DNA from: Tetrastigma voinierianum
Taxonomy: Eukaryota; Streptophyta; Magnoliopsida; Vitales; Vitaceae
DNA: 64,000 nt
Assembly (NCBI GenBank): GCA_016808115.1
Contig: JAEQBH010000647.1
Span: forward strand, 682,001 to 746,000
Reading direction: 5' to 3'
Shown here: in pieces, positions 1 to 10,698 of the stretch
Layout of the letters: every line of letters starts with the position of its first letter
How positions within the stretch are numbered: the first letter of the stretch is position 1
The notes under the pieces: model-generated
Told to the model about the DNA's origin: nothing
What the model saw: only the letters and a program-made list of their open reading frames with translations
Database searches by the model: none
Made by a program: the position numbers and the translations under genes

Positions 1-1148
1 CATGAATGATAAATCGTTTTCAAAACAAAGATATTTGTTTTACTTGTGGACAACCCTTCGATATATATATTAGTGGACATACTCCGATAAATAATAATGT
101 GGACAACCCTCCGATATATCAGAGTGACATAATCCGACAACAATTGCTGGTCAACCTCCGAAATCATGTCATGCACTCCACACCTAATGTTCTATGGTGT
201 CCTCGTGCATATGAAATGCAATATGCCATTTCCATACCAATTCATGTTAATATTTCATACATGCATATACTAACATAATTCACAAATGTTGTTCAACTTT
301 AGCAAGAACACAAACAGAACGCATGGGCCAATCAATGGTCCGACAATTCATCTTGGAATTGCCTAAAACAATCCAGTCCGGATTGTCCGAAAACAGTCCT
401 TGAAACCCCAACACTCAGTCCCAGATCTTTGGGACTAAAATGCAAGGCCATTCCGGCCCCAAATACCACAACCATTTGAATGGCTCTTAGCCAAAGACTA
501 AACAAAGTAGGAGGAAAAATCCCTACCTCTTGGTGTTTGTCAAAACTCCCTGTTTCTGGTCTCGATGCGAAGCTCTTGCAGCAAGGATGAGCTTTCTCTC
601 TTGCTCCACCTGAAACCGTCGGTCCGATCGCTGGGAAATCTAAAAAGAAGGTAGAGCTTCTCTCTCTAAGCTCCCCCTTTCTTTCCCTCTCATTTTCCCT
701 CTCCTTTTCCCCCCTCTCTCCCCATCCCACCGGTAGGTCCAAGATGGGTCAAGTGGGATGTCCTCTTATGCCACGTGTCATCACCTTATTGGCTCCCTTG
801 GATTACCCTTATCTCCTTATCCATCCATCTTGAATTTCTCTCCAATCATGTGTTGCCAAATATCTCCTATGGCCCCACTTGAGCTATTTGTTTGAGATAT
901 TATGTGCTTGACACATGGCACACTGTGAGCCACTTAACACGTGTCAAGTGTTTCGTACTACCCTCGGTACCTCGAAAAACGTGAAATTCTGACTGTCTCG
1001 AAATTTCAACATGGTAGCTAGATTTCGCGAGACGATTTCAATGGTGAAGTCCGTTTAGTCATTCGAGATTTAGAAAAAAATCTTGATTTTCAAACTCGAA
1101 ATCAATGCTTACCCTTTTGTTAAAAATTTGAATTTTCCTGGTTTTGTA
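1..1148 (-). repeat. 3' LTR of the Tekay element (partial, U3 side)
   Basis: Aligns by eye with 9607-10698, sharing the short units containing gtggacaaccctccgatata near one end and the run cacgtgtcaagtgtt near the other, with many small indels and substitutions. Only the U3-proximal part of the LTR is in the window. The right edge is placed at 1148 because similarity to the right-hand LTR stops there and a polypurine tract on the minus strand follows. It holds no gene; open frames here are LTR sequence. Confidence 0.85.
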
Positions 1149-1182
1149 TTTTCCTCTTAAAGGAATTTCGTCCCGAAATTCC
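1149..1182 (-). promoter_or_regulatory. Polypurine tract and adjacent palindrome of the Tekay element
   Basis: On the minus strand a purine run (TTTAAGAGGAAAA) directly precedes the 3' LTR and would prime plus-strand synthesis. Just upstream lies a near-perfect palindrome (1162-1182, GGAATTTC then GAAATTCC on either side of a short centre). A GAATTTCGGGACGAAATTC-type motif before the 3' LTR is a known hallmark of Tekay/Del elements. Confidence 0.75.
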
Positions 1183-1254
1183 ACATGCAATCACATCACT
1201 CACATGCATATGCAAAGTGCACTAACTCATGCATGCAAACTAGTCATTTAATTT

Positions 1255-2660
1255 TCTAAACGACTAAACCGCGTACCTTCATCCTTAAACAAGAAGGGGT
1301 AGGTGGCCCGCATCGTGTCCTCATGCTCCCACGTTGCCTTCCCCACTCAACGGTGTTGCCACAACACTTTCACTAGCCTCACGATTTTGCGTCGCAAAAC
1401 CTGATCCCGGCTATCCATGATACACACGGGTCCCTCTTCAAAGGTCCCATCTGTGTTAACATCAATCTCTCTTCCTGTCCACTACATGAGCCGGATCTCG
1501 GCGCATACTCGAGCATGGAGACGTGAACACCCACGAACACCCATGCCAGGGTGGCAGTCAACCTAAGATGCCAGCGCCCACCTCCTCGAACATCTCGCCA
1601 AGTGGCTCAATACCTCTGCATGACACTTCCTCGTCATTAACCCGACTACTTCCTCTCTTAGGCATCACCTCAAGAAGACGGATCGCCAACCTCAACTCTA
1701 GGGTCGACGCCGCTTGTCAGAGTTTTGTTTGCCAGTCATGAGAAGACGGCAAAGATCAAACTCACCTTCTCCGAGGTGTCTCTAATCGATCTCACTGATG
1801 GAGCCTCCCACCTCCCGTCCGAAGAAATAGGTGATCTAAGATGGCCTCCTGCTACAAAGCTTCACAGGGTGTCATCCGTATACTCCGCCCGATAATCGCT
1901 GCTAGAGAAGACCCACTAGCGGGTAAGTGCTCCTCCCGGCCTACTCCTTATGATCCAGACGCCATGTCAGAAAGCCCTGCACCCAGATGGTCCTCTCGAT
2001 CGACCATCCGGTCTCCGTGGGTGGAAGGTAGTGCCTATCATCAACTGCTGCTCCCATAGCCTTTGGAAGCTTTTCCAAAGTGCGCCAGAATCTTGCTCTA
2101 TCCGACACTATGGATACTGGAACTCCATGTAGCCGGACGATATCTCGGATATACAACCGGCATAATTCCTCTAATGTGAAGGTCATCCGCAAGGCTAGGA
2201 AGTGTGCCGACTTTGTGAGCCGGTCCACTACCACTCATATTGCGTCATGTCTCCACGACGTCCGTGGAAGTAGGTCACAAAGTCCATCGTGACGTGTCTC
2301 ATTCTCCACTGCCCACCTCCAATGGCCTTCCAGCAAGATTACGCCTCTGCCTGTACCCCAAATCCCATCGACACTTGAGGCATCGCTTGAACAAAGTCCT
2401 CGACGCACTCTTTCATCCCTCTCCAAAAGAGGCACGCGACGCAGATCACGATACATCTTTGTGCCAATTCGATGCACACAAAGAACCGGAGCAAAGGAAA
2501 ACTTCTCGAGGATCTCCTCTGTGATCACCGACGCAGGAACCACTCACTCCTGGCCCCTCACACTCGAAGACTACCATCCGTGAATGACCTAAACCTTCAC
2601 ACTGCACTGACCGTACCGTCCCCCGATGGACGCATTCCCACGTCCCGCCTCGACTCAATC
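1255..2660 (-). pseudogene. Tekay integrase with C-terminal chromodomain, frameshifted
   Basis: Integrase inserts the cDNA copy into the host genome. Reading leftwards: a zinc-finger region around 2235-2640 (MYRDLRRV, then GLCDLLPR), the catalytic core at 1941-2234 beginning VVDRLTKSAHFLA and containing the second aspartate in VSIVSDR, then a long decayed stretch with HVSML near 1515. At 1270-1440 comes a chromodomain-like tail (KVLW, then ATWEHEDTMRATYPFLF). The chromodomain is what assigns the element to chromoviruses. At least four frame changes are needed to read it, so it is not functional as written. It is the last coding block before the polypurine tract. Confidence 0.88.
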
Positions 2661-2760
2661 ACTCCGCCTCATCAGGACTCCACATAGCTACCAAACTCCC
2701 CAACGTACCCTAAGTCTACTTGTTGTACTGTAGCCCGAACTGTCCCATAGTCTTGAGCAT

Positions 2761-3063
2761 CTACCACTCCCGGGAAGCTATACTAGCCAATGCTCCTCGT
2801 GACTTCGAATTGAGTGCATCAACCACCACATTTACCTTACCAGGGTGGTAATGCAAAGTGAAGTCATAATCCTCCAAGAACTCCATCCATCTGCGTTGCC
2901 TCATGTTGAGGTCCTGCTGCATGAAGATATACTTCAGACTTTTGTGGTCTGAATACACCTCAAACTGCTCACTGTATAGGTAGTGGCGCCAAATCTTCAA
3001 GGTGAAGACTACGGTCGCCAACACCATGTCGTGTGTGGGGTAATTCTGCTCATGATTCTTCAA
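2761..3063 (-). pseudogene. Tekay RNase H domain
   Basis: A 100-codon open stretch with a clear Ty3/gypsy RNase H signature: NYPTHDMVLATVVFTLKIWRH, SDHKSLKYIF, MRQRRWMEFLEDYDF and HYHPGKVNVVVDAL in the expected order. RNase H removes the RNA strand of the RNA:DNA hybrid. It lies between RT (right) and integrase (left), as in the family. The stretch is the best-preserved piece of the polyprotein, but it is not in frame with either neighbour, and the usual ADALSRK end reads VDALNSK. Confidence 0.9.
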
Positions 3064-3159
3064 CTGGAGGGAACCATAAGCTACTACCCTCCCAAACTAC
3101 ATCAAAACGCATCCCAGTCCGTCCTTCTAGGCCTCACAATACACTGTGTACCATTGTCC

Positions 3160-4190
3160 CTCTGGGACTATCAAAATAGGAGCCGGAAGTAAACTCCTCC
3201 TTCAATTCCCGGAATGCCTTCACACAAGTCATTCCATCGAACTCGGTCTCCTTCCGGTCGGCCTCGCCATAGAGTTAGCTCCGGGAGAAATCCTCGATGA
3301 ATCTCCTGTAGTATCATGCCAATCCCAAGAAACTGCGTATCTTGAAGACTGACTTCGATCTCTCTTAACTCATCACACCACCTTCGTAGTCCACTCGACA
3401 TGTTCCTCTAAGCTGACACTACGTGTCCCAAAAAATCTCACCTCAGTAGTTTCAAACCAGTACCTACCGAAATCAAGACAACCCGGCTGGGTCTCTAAGA
3501 ATGTGGTAATCCACCCTTAATTAATCCTCATGCTCCTCCTCAGACCGGGAGTAGATCAAAATGTCATCCACAAAGACTTATTAACCGATCCAAATAGTGG
3601 TCGATCACCCTACGATGAGGTCCATGAATGCTTTAAGATTCGCTAATCCAAAGGGCATCACCGTAAACCTCAAAGTGCCCATATTGCGTCTCCGACGCCG
3701 CCTTAGGGATATCTCGCTCCCTAACCTCGCCGCTTGATGGTAACCCGCGGCAAAGGTCTATCTCGAGTAGACTCGCTTCCTCACCGATCGACAAGTCATC
3801 AATCCTCTAATGGATACCGATTCGATCGTAACTCCCGCTCAACCGTCAAGAGGTCAATGCACGCACGGGTACCTGGCCTTCAGAACAAAACCGGAGCGCC
3901 ATGGCAAGTGCCTTGCCCATCAACCTTGCCCAAGAATCCCGTATTTAGACCCTGAGTTCCTGCGACTCAACTGGTGCCATCCTATGCGGAGTCATAGAGA
4001 TGGGCGACGTGACAGGGTGTAACTCAATACAGAAGTCTACATCCCTATGCGGAGGTAATCCCGGTAGCTCATCCGGAAAAACATCCTCATACTCGCACAC
4101 AACCCGAGGCAGATCCAAGTCCGATTTCACCTCATCCTCTAGGGTAAGGCTTGCTAGCCAACCCATCCATTTTCTTCTCGCGGCCACCTA
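3160..4190 (-). pseudogene. Tekay reverse transcriptase, frameshifted
   Basis: The N-terminal part at 3945-4187 reads VCEYEDVFPDELPGLPPHRDV followed by PISMTPHRMAP, the standard entry into chromovirus RT. The catalytic FVDD box is visible on the minus strand near 3550-3575 (VFVDDILIYSRSEEEHE). The C-terminal connection is at 3171-3401 (FLGIG, then RGFLPELT and WNDLCE). RT copies the element RNA into cDNA. Several single-base gains or losses break the frame between these blocks, so the domain is recognisable but not translatable as one protein. Confidence 0.88.
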
Positions 4191-4269
4191 GAATTGTATT
4201 ACGTCGGGGGTAAAGCATCGCGTTTGTATTCTCGAAACGAACATGAGTATCGCCCCGTGTAAAGCAGAA

Positions 4270-4545
4270 CCCTCCTACGCCACAATCGATGATACGCGAT
4301 ATGTCGGCCACCCGGCCCATCCTAAGATGACGTCAAACTCCAACATGTCCATGACCCTCAGGTCCACCGTGAGTACGATCCCAAAGATCCCTAACTCGCA
4401 ACCCCAACATATCATATCCACGCTCACCCTAGTCCCTAGGGGAGAACTCACATACAGGGGCTCCTCCAAGGTCTCAACCTCCAAGCCCAACTCACGCACA
4501 CAAGATGCAACGATGAATGAATGCGATGCAATCAATCAAATACCT
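4270..4545 (-). pseudogene. Tekay aspartic protease domain, active site frameshifted
   Basis: The minus-strand reading gives IASHSFIVASCVRELGLEVE, then PLGTRVSVDMICWGCEL and FDVILGWAGW, matching the retropepsin region of chromoviruses (D-S/T-G-A-S-H-S-F-I, later FDVILGMDWL). The catalytic D-S/T-G lies at a frame break near 4520-4530, so the active site is not readable. Protease would cleave the polyprotein. It lies immediately upstream of RT in element direction and is separated from gag by the Athila-type insertion. Confidence 0.85.
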
Positions 4546-4697
4546 ACCATAGGCGAGATAGCCAAAAACGTAAATTCGAGATCGCTTCGATCCGTCGCTC
4601 ACCGGCAGGATAGACACGCCCGAACTCGACGCCCGATGTTGACCAAATTCAGAGATACAATTCCTCGCGACTATTACCGGGCTGAACATTATCTAAT

Positions 4698-4861
4698 CCC
4701 CGGCACTGCTCCAAAAACTTATCAATTAAATTATATACAAATTTCTGCCACTATTACCGAAGGAATATTATCTAATCCCTAGCAACGACGCCAAAAACTT
4801 ATTGACCAATTTTTAGACACGGTTACCAATGACTAAACTAAAATCCTTAACAACAATGCCA
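4698..4861 (-). repeat. Three tandem copies of an Athila-type primer-binding site
   Basis: The complement of a primer-binding site occurs three times, at 4698-4713, 4777-4793 and 4844-4861, each followed by aaaactt. The middle copy read on the minus strand is TGGCGTCGTTGCTAGGGA, which matches 15 of 18 positions of the tRNA-Asp 3' complement TGGCGCCGTTGCCGGGGA used by many Athila/Tat elements. Spacings are 79 and 67 bp. A normal element has one such site. Confidence 0.75.
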
Positions 4862-6283
4862 AAAACTTGTTGAGACCAAATGATGTATATATGAAAATAT
4901 GTCCAAGGAAGTGAATGTGATAAATACTCAAAAACTGATTAGAAACAAAAGTAAGTGTACTCAAAAACTGAAATGAAAAGTATTACCAACACTCAACCCC
5001 TTCCGCAAGTGCACTCAAGCCATACAAGTAATAAAGTGGACTTAAAGTCTTGATATCATACCTAAGGAGGATTGGAGGTTCCTTCTAATTGGAATTTGAT
5101 CACCACATAAGGCTCTTCACTATTTAGGCGACTCAAATAGATGTGGAATAAATCAATTTAATGAAATAAAACTGATTTAAAAACTAATCCCAAAATATAC
5201 CAAATAAAAACTACTTAATTCTAAAAAGGCGAAGAAAGGCACTAAGGATGGGGATAATTATTTACAAAATGCTTGCATTTCCATGAAAGTGCAACATTTG
5301 TGAGTCAATGTCGATTTGTCTAAGAGCAATGTAGTATAGCTCGATTTCTCCATAATTACATTTCACTAATTAGAGATCCATGTTCTTTCTGTAGAGACAT
5401 GAGTCTAATTAGTTACTTGTAAAATCGAATTTCTTTAAGATTTGATTGTTTTTCTTTCCAATACTTCACAACTACATTTTAGGACTAAAAGAATTATCGC
5501 TCCATGCATGAAAATGCAAGCTTTCTCCAATGTAATCGTATCTCAACCATCAAAATCTAATAAAGTCTTCTCTCCTGATTAGATCTATGCTAACACGGGA
5601 TCAAGGTCATTCTATCAGATTGAGGTGAGACCTCTAAACATTAAACTAATACATCATCTAATTAATCCTCATACCACGAGTAAATTAGTGATCTATCAAA
5701 ATAATCTTTTAGAGTTCGTTAGTTCCATAATATTAGTCTAACATACCCCAAGTTATCTTACTCTCGTGACCTCCATCTTTGTGTCACTCAGAGGTCTCTG
5801 AAATCGTATAAGATACTCTTTCGGGGTATAAGCTACTAATATTCGAACAGCTAATTATATATGAACAATACCACTATATAAATTCAGCCAAACCCACAAA
5901 ATAACCAAAACCGAAAAATCGAATGTTCAACAATTAATCCCCACCCCTAGAGGGTGTGATGTTCCATTACCTGGATTCTCTAATCATCACCAATTAAACA
6001 AAAAGTAAGAAAACAAATATAAAAGAAATCAAGAGACAAGGAGTGAGAGAAAATCCAAATTTCAGTTTAATCTTGGTCCTGACAAGAATGAAATCAATCT
6101 CTATTATACAAAGACCAAATCTCTTCCAATAGAAATAAAAATATGTCTAAAACTACTCTGCAGATCATTAAAAATCAAAAATCGCAAAGAGTGCTCAAGA
6201 AAATGGGGCAAGCTTAGAGAGAGAACCTCATGAGAGGTGTTCTCCTTATTCTTCCCTGCTCCTAAAAAAACTCAAAAAATCAG

Positions 6284-6292
6284 TATTTATAG
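6284..6292 (-). promoter_or_regulatory. TATA box of the inserted Athila-type LTR
   Basis: CTATAAATA on the minus strand lies just downstream, in transcription direction, of the palindromic array at 6436-6677. It is positioned to drive leftward transcription toward the primer-binding site. Confidence 0.55.
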
Positions 6293-6435
6293 TCCTAGTG
6301 AAATGGGTTTGGAAAACAAGCCAAAATATCCATTTCTACTTTTGGTTTTTTCTAGCGCTTATGTCGCAAATACGCTTTTTTCTGGTCAGATATGTTTTCT
6401 ATGTCTTGACATAGTCATTATGTTGTAAACGTAGT

Positions 6436-6677
6436 AAACTATGTCAGACATACTTTTTTTTACGTCACGACATAGTTTCTCTGTTGAAGCAGAAAACTAT
6501 GTCGCGACATAGTTTTCTATGTCGTAGTAGAAAACCATGTCGCGACATAGTTTCTCTATTGCAAAAGAAAACCATGTCATGTTGTGATATAGTTTTCTAT
6601 GTCGTGACATAGTTTCTCTGTTGCAGCAGAAAACTTTGTCGTGACATAGTTTTCTATGTCTCGACATAGTTTTCTAC
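6436..6677. repeat. Palindromic short-repeat array in the LTR U3
   Basis: About ten occurrences of a motif centred on actatgtcgcgacatagttt, alternating with ttctctgttgcagcagaaaa-like spacers. Each core is self-complementary (CTATGTCGCGACATAG), so the array is both tandem and inverted. It sits 150-390 bp upstream of the LTR TATA box. Confidence 0.85.
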
Positions 6678-7029
6678 TCGTGCATGATAAAATCCTCATC
6701 TAAATTGCTCCGTGGCCATAACTTCACCCGTTTTAATCAGATTTGGGCGTGAGGTGTCATGAGGTGTCTTGAATGTAAATAAACCATATATATTTGAACC
6801 ATTTTGATTCTCCCAGACATAAGTATAAAAATTTATCTTCAATGACGTGCACCGCGGAGATCCGTAACTCTCCTTTTGGAAACATTTTGTATATTTTCAC
6901 TAAATCACTTGCTTTCCATCAAAAAATCTCGAAAAACCAAGTTTAGAGGAAATGCTATGAGTTTTAAAATGAATATGGGATATAAAATGCTCAAAATAGC
7001 ATATGAAATGAACTCAAAACATAGATGAG

Positions 7030-8016
7030 TTTTTACACTCACTGGCGCCCAGAGGCCCCCGCCCTCCGCCTCGCCCCATACTCTAGCCTCGCCGGCTCCG
7101 CCCAACCGAAGGTGCCTGCTCAAAGATCCGGATCGGTACTGCCCTCCGACCCATACCGGGTGTGGAGAATAAATCAGGTTCGCGCCATCCCATCTGACGA
7201 TCGACAACACCGTCCAAACCTGATCCCCGCCTCCGGGGGGCAATCCCGCCTCATATCCGGCCATGGTAGTGGAAACACGCCACTTGTCCCGCCCGATCGG
7301 GAAGCCTTGACTCTAACTCTCGGCCTAGAGCCATGACCAAACTCCCCAATCCAGAAGCCTCGGGCTTCTTTTCCTAACTCGAAGAAGACTGACTCTCCCT
7401 CTTGCCATTTGTCCACATCCTGATACTCCTGCATCCTTATCTCGCCTGCGGCTGCCGTGACCACGTAGTCTATATCCCGCAGGAGTAATCCCACAATCTC
7501 ATTCCTGGCACAACTTCAAATCACTCAACTTCCCTCACCTAGCCATATCCGTGGTCACGTAGTCATCGAAGAAACTGCCAACTCGTGAACTTAGCCACAT
7601 CCATCACCGTCATCGCTCCCTACCCACTCTTGGAACTCCCGGGCCTTGCATGTTTATCGCGCCTGAAAATACTCGCCATAGAAGAGCTCATGGAACTCTG
7701 ACCCAAGTCACCGCCATGTCCCAGAGGTCTAACCCGCCCCACCACACTTCTGGACTCACCCTCTGTACCGAATGAAGCTAGTCCGATTCGTCAGACAGAG
7801 GTGATCTCCATGGCCTCCAATACCTTCAACTGGCCGGAACCAATGGTCCGCCACCATCGATCCCCCCGTGAACGCTTCTGGAGCATGATGTGACTTGAAC
7901 CTCCGGAGGTTACTGACCTCCCCGACTCCCGCCACTAACCGTGAAAGTCGGGCAACGCAGCGCTCATGGCCTCCCGCAAAGGCTTCATCGATCGAAAACT
8001 GGGAAACGACTAGCAC
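7030..8016 (-). pseudogene. Tekay gag (nucleocapsid and capsid remnants)
   Basis: Gag forms the virus-like particle. The N-terminal block at 7756-8016 reads FKSHHAPEAFTGG then VADHWFRPVEGI, the conserved capsid signature of chromovirus gag. Further along, 7174-7494 contains MRRDCPPE, the second half of a CCHC zinc knuckle of the C-X2-C-X4-H-X4-C type. The intervening 7500-7750 is decayed. The C-terminal end is cut off from the protease by the Athila-type insertion. The sequence is GC-rich compared with the inserted LTR. Several frames are needed to read it. Confidence 0.8.
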
Positions 8017-8519
8017 CTCGTGGACGACCTAGACTTCCTCGTCCTCGGCTTGCCATCTACACATGTCAAATGGCAACAAGGTTATCAAATTTCTATCCCA
8101 ATCTAACTAGTAGTGCACATGCCAACCACTAATAGACTCAATCGTCATGAACTAACCCATTCATCCTCTTTTTCTTAGTGGTGCTAATTTCAAACCACTC
8201 ATTTTATTCATCTCAATTAAATTCCGAATTTTCATGTTCATTCTGTTTTCCGAACCCCTAAGGTTAAGTTTTCCAACCCTAGTGTTCCACATACAATTTA
8301 TCATACCTCTATATTTGATACAATTCAATCACACATCACGAATCAAGTCATCAAAATGCACAATGGATGCATGATCTAAACCCGTGCCCCATCGAGTCCT
8401 AGGTATTTTGTGTACCTAAACTATCACACCATGCTGTGAAACTGGTATCAGGACCATACTTATGGGTACACACATCCGAGCTTCCTAGGTAATCGTTTAC
8501 CTAAGCTTTAATACCATGC
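8017..8519 (-). other. Tekay 5' leader with duplicated primer-binding region
   Basis: Non-coding leader between gag and the 5' LTR. The primer-binding site is on the minus strand at 8501-8516 (TGGTATTAAAGCTTAG), a decayed initiator-tRNA-Met site (canonical TGGTATCAGAGC) lying three bases from the LTR. A second copy of the same junction, including atgctgtga, lies 85 bp to the left (8398-8442 against 8484-8527). Confidence 0.7.
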
Positions 8520-10698
8520 TGTGACGCCCACCCCGGAGGTCATTTTGTACTTTTTTTGAACCGCGCTCCATGAACAAAGGTTCGTGAACAAAGGTCCATG
8601 TAATAAAGGGCCCAAATAAGGCACAACACGCGGTACCGCTGCGTGTCCGTCAGACGATAGCGCACGCTATCGCGCTACCGTCAAGGCGTATATACCCACT
8701 GCCGCACGATTCTACTATCCCCAGCCTCAATGCCTCACGTGGACACATGAAACTCCTCGTCACGCCATGGGGCCGTAGATTCTCGCTGGGCGACAGTGGA
8801 AAACTCGTCGTGGATGAGCCTCGAGAGTCTCGCCGCTACGTATAACACCTCCCGCCGACAACTTCGCCGCGCGGCCGGGGTATGCGCGAGTCGCGACACC
8901 CACATGTTCACCGCGGCGACTCCAAGACTGCGGTCGCTACACCGAACAACCAAAGCCCGCTTTCGCGATGCTTAAAATCTCTGGGGCCAGAATAGAGTAC
9001 TGGCGGAGGCCTGCCGCGATTGTGCCTTTCCCAAACATGCCCGTGCAGCATGCAGTCCCTGGTCGCGCCAGAGCGCCTTCCGTGCACGCCGTGGCCCTCC
9101 CGCGACACACACCAGCAGTTGTCGCTGACACTGCATCAAAATGGGCAAAAGAGTCTACCCCATTTGGATCCCTTGCACTTAATTTTTTTCGCTCGTACTA
9201 TAAATCAACATAAAATCGCTTTATTACCACAAAGGCCATCGGAACATGGAAAATCACATAAAATGTATTTATTATACAAAACGAGTTTAATTACAACTCT
9301 TGTTCTTTACATAAGACAAACTGGTTTTCTACCTGCATTTTCACAAAATACCGACAAAGCCAACCGCCTTCTCTTCTCTCCTGTCTCATGAGCTTCATCT
9401 CCCCACGCATCTAATACCTTAAATTATTTCACGACGGTGAGGAATGCCCAAAGAGTTGAATTTTCCTACATGCGGGCTACTCCCACATAAGTGCTCAAGC
9501 AATGTCACCACAATACATTCAAGTAAAATTACGATATTTCCTACTCAACGCCTACATGCCCCGTCCCGTCTCAGTCATCACCGACTCCCTCACACATGCA
9601 ACTTGCCATGTATGATAAATCGTTTTCAAAACAAAAATATTTGTTTTACTTGTGGACAACCCTCCGATATATATATTAGTGGACATACTCCGATAAATAA
9701 TTATGTGGACAACCCTCCGATATATTATAGTGGACATACTCCGAGTTAAATAATCATATCAACCAATCATGTCATGCACTACACCTACTGCTCTATGGTG
9801 TCCCCTGCATATGAAATGCAATATGCTATTTCCATACAAATTCATATTAATATCATATGCATATACTAACATAATTCAAACGACCACTGCGTTATTCAAC
9901 TTAACAATAACACAAATGAAGACACATGGGCCAACAATGGTCCAAAGAATTCATCTTGAATTGCCTAAATAATCAAGTCCGGATTATCCAAAACAAATCC
10001 CTCAAACCCCAACACTCGCCCGCATCTTCGACTTAAATGCATGGCCATTCCGCCCCAAATACTACAACCATTTGAATGGCTCCCAGCCAAAGACTAAACC
10101 AAGCAGAAGGAAAACCCCTACTTCAGGTTTGGTCAAAACTCCCCGCTTCCTCGTCTCATGCTGCCTCGCGTATAATGAGCTTTCTCTGCTCCCACCCGAA
10201 CCACCTGGTCCGATCACGGAAATCTAGAGAGTAGCGTAGAGCCTGCTTCCTCCCTTTCCCTCCCTTCTTTTCCTCTCCCATCCCACCTAGAGGTCTCAAG
10301 ACGGGCCGGCTGGATGTCCTCTCGCCATGTCATCACCTTATTGGCTCCTTTGGATTACCCTTGTCTCCTTATCCATTCACTTTGGATTTCTCTCCAATCA
10401 TGTGTTGCCACATATCTCCTATGACCCTACTCGAGTTTGCTTGAGATGATTCACGCCACACATGGTTAATCGCGGAGCCACTTAACACGTGTCAAGTGTT
10501 ATGTACTACTCTCGGTACCTCGAAAAACGTGAAATTCCGATTATATCGAAAATCGACAAAATTCGACGTGATAACATTTCACGAGACGATTTCAACGGTG
10601 AAGTCCATTTCGTCATCCGAGATCTAGAAAAATTCCGGATTTTCAACCGAAATCAATGCTTACCCTTTGTTGTAAATTTAAATTTTTCTGCTCTTACA
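8520..10698 (-). repeat. 5' LTR of the Tekay element
   Basis: Starts TGTGACGCCC three bases from the primer-binding site and ends CTCTTACA, giving TG...CA ends and about 2.18 kb. Positions 9607-10698 align with 1-1148. The part 8520-9600 has no partner in the window because the left LTR is cut. A GC-rich segment (8560-9130) makes long open frames on both strands, which I treat as chance. Confidence 0.8.

Larger units (their letters stand above)
4640..7021 (-). mobile_element. Athila-type 5' LTR with primer-binding region inserted into the Tekay element
   Basis: An insertion between the Tekay protease (ending near 4545) and gag (starting near 7030). It contains an LTR of about 2.15 kb plus roughly 170-230 bp of internal sequence holding tRNA-Asp-like primer-binding sites. 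Because the primer-binding region is kept, this is a truncated element (5' end only), not a clean solo LTR. The left limit is approximate, since internal Athila sequence grades into decayed Tekay sequence. It is in the same minus orientation as its host element. Confidence 0.75.
4868..7021 (-). repeat. Athila-type LTR (about 2.15 kb)
   Basis: Starts TGTTGAGACC next to the primer-binding site and ends ACTCAAAACA, giving TG...CA ends. In element direction it comprises U3 (about 6300-7021), a TATA box at 6284-6292 and a long R-U5 (about 4868-6270). The same layout, with short U3 and very long R-U5, is seen in the Athila-type LTR at 41640-43630. The sequence is AT-rich and non-coding; open frames inside are chance. 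Confidence 0.75.
1..10698 (-). mobile_element. Ty3/gypsy Tekay-type chromovirus, degenerate, 3' LTR cut by window edge
   Basis: Minus-strand LTR retrotransposon. Reading leftwards from the right end: 5' LTR (8520-10698), primer-binding site, gag, protease, RT, RNase H, integrase with chromodomain, polypurine tract, then the 3' LTR (1-1148), whose distal part lies outside the window. Domain order PR-RT-RH-IN is that of Ty3/gypsy, and the chromodomain plus the palindrome before the polypurine tract fit the Tekay/Del chromovirus lineage. All ORFs are interrupted. The Athila-type LTR at 4868-7021 is nested inside it. The outer boundary on the left cannot be seen, so no target-site duplication can be tested. 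Confidence 0.9.

Noticed and set aside
332..742. 136-aa minus-strand open frame
   Set aside because: Lies wholly inside the Tekay 3' LTR and is not open in the matching part of the other LTR; composition is that of a pyrimidine-rich LTR stretch.
4243..4782. 179-aa plus-strand open frame, among the longest in the window
   Set aside because: It is antisense to the recognisable Tekay protease (4270-4545) and runs into the primer-binding repeats; it contains no motif of its own.
7025..7336. 103-aa plus-strand frame
   Set aside because: It is antisense to the Tekay gag zinc-knuckle region, which explains the sequence.
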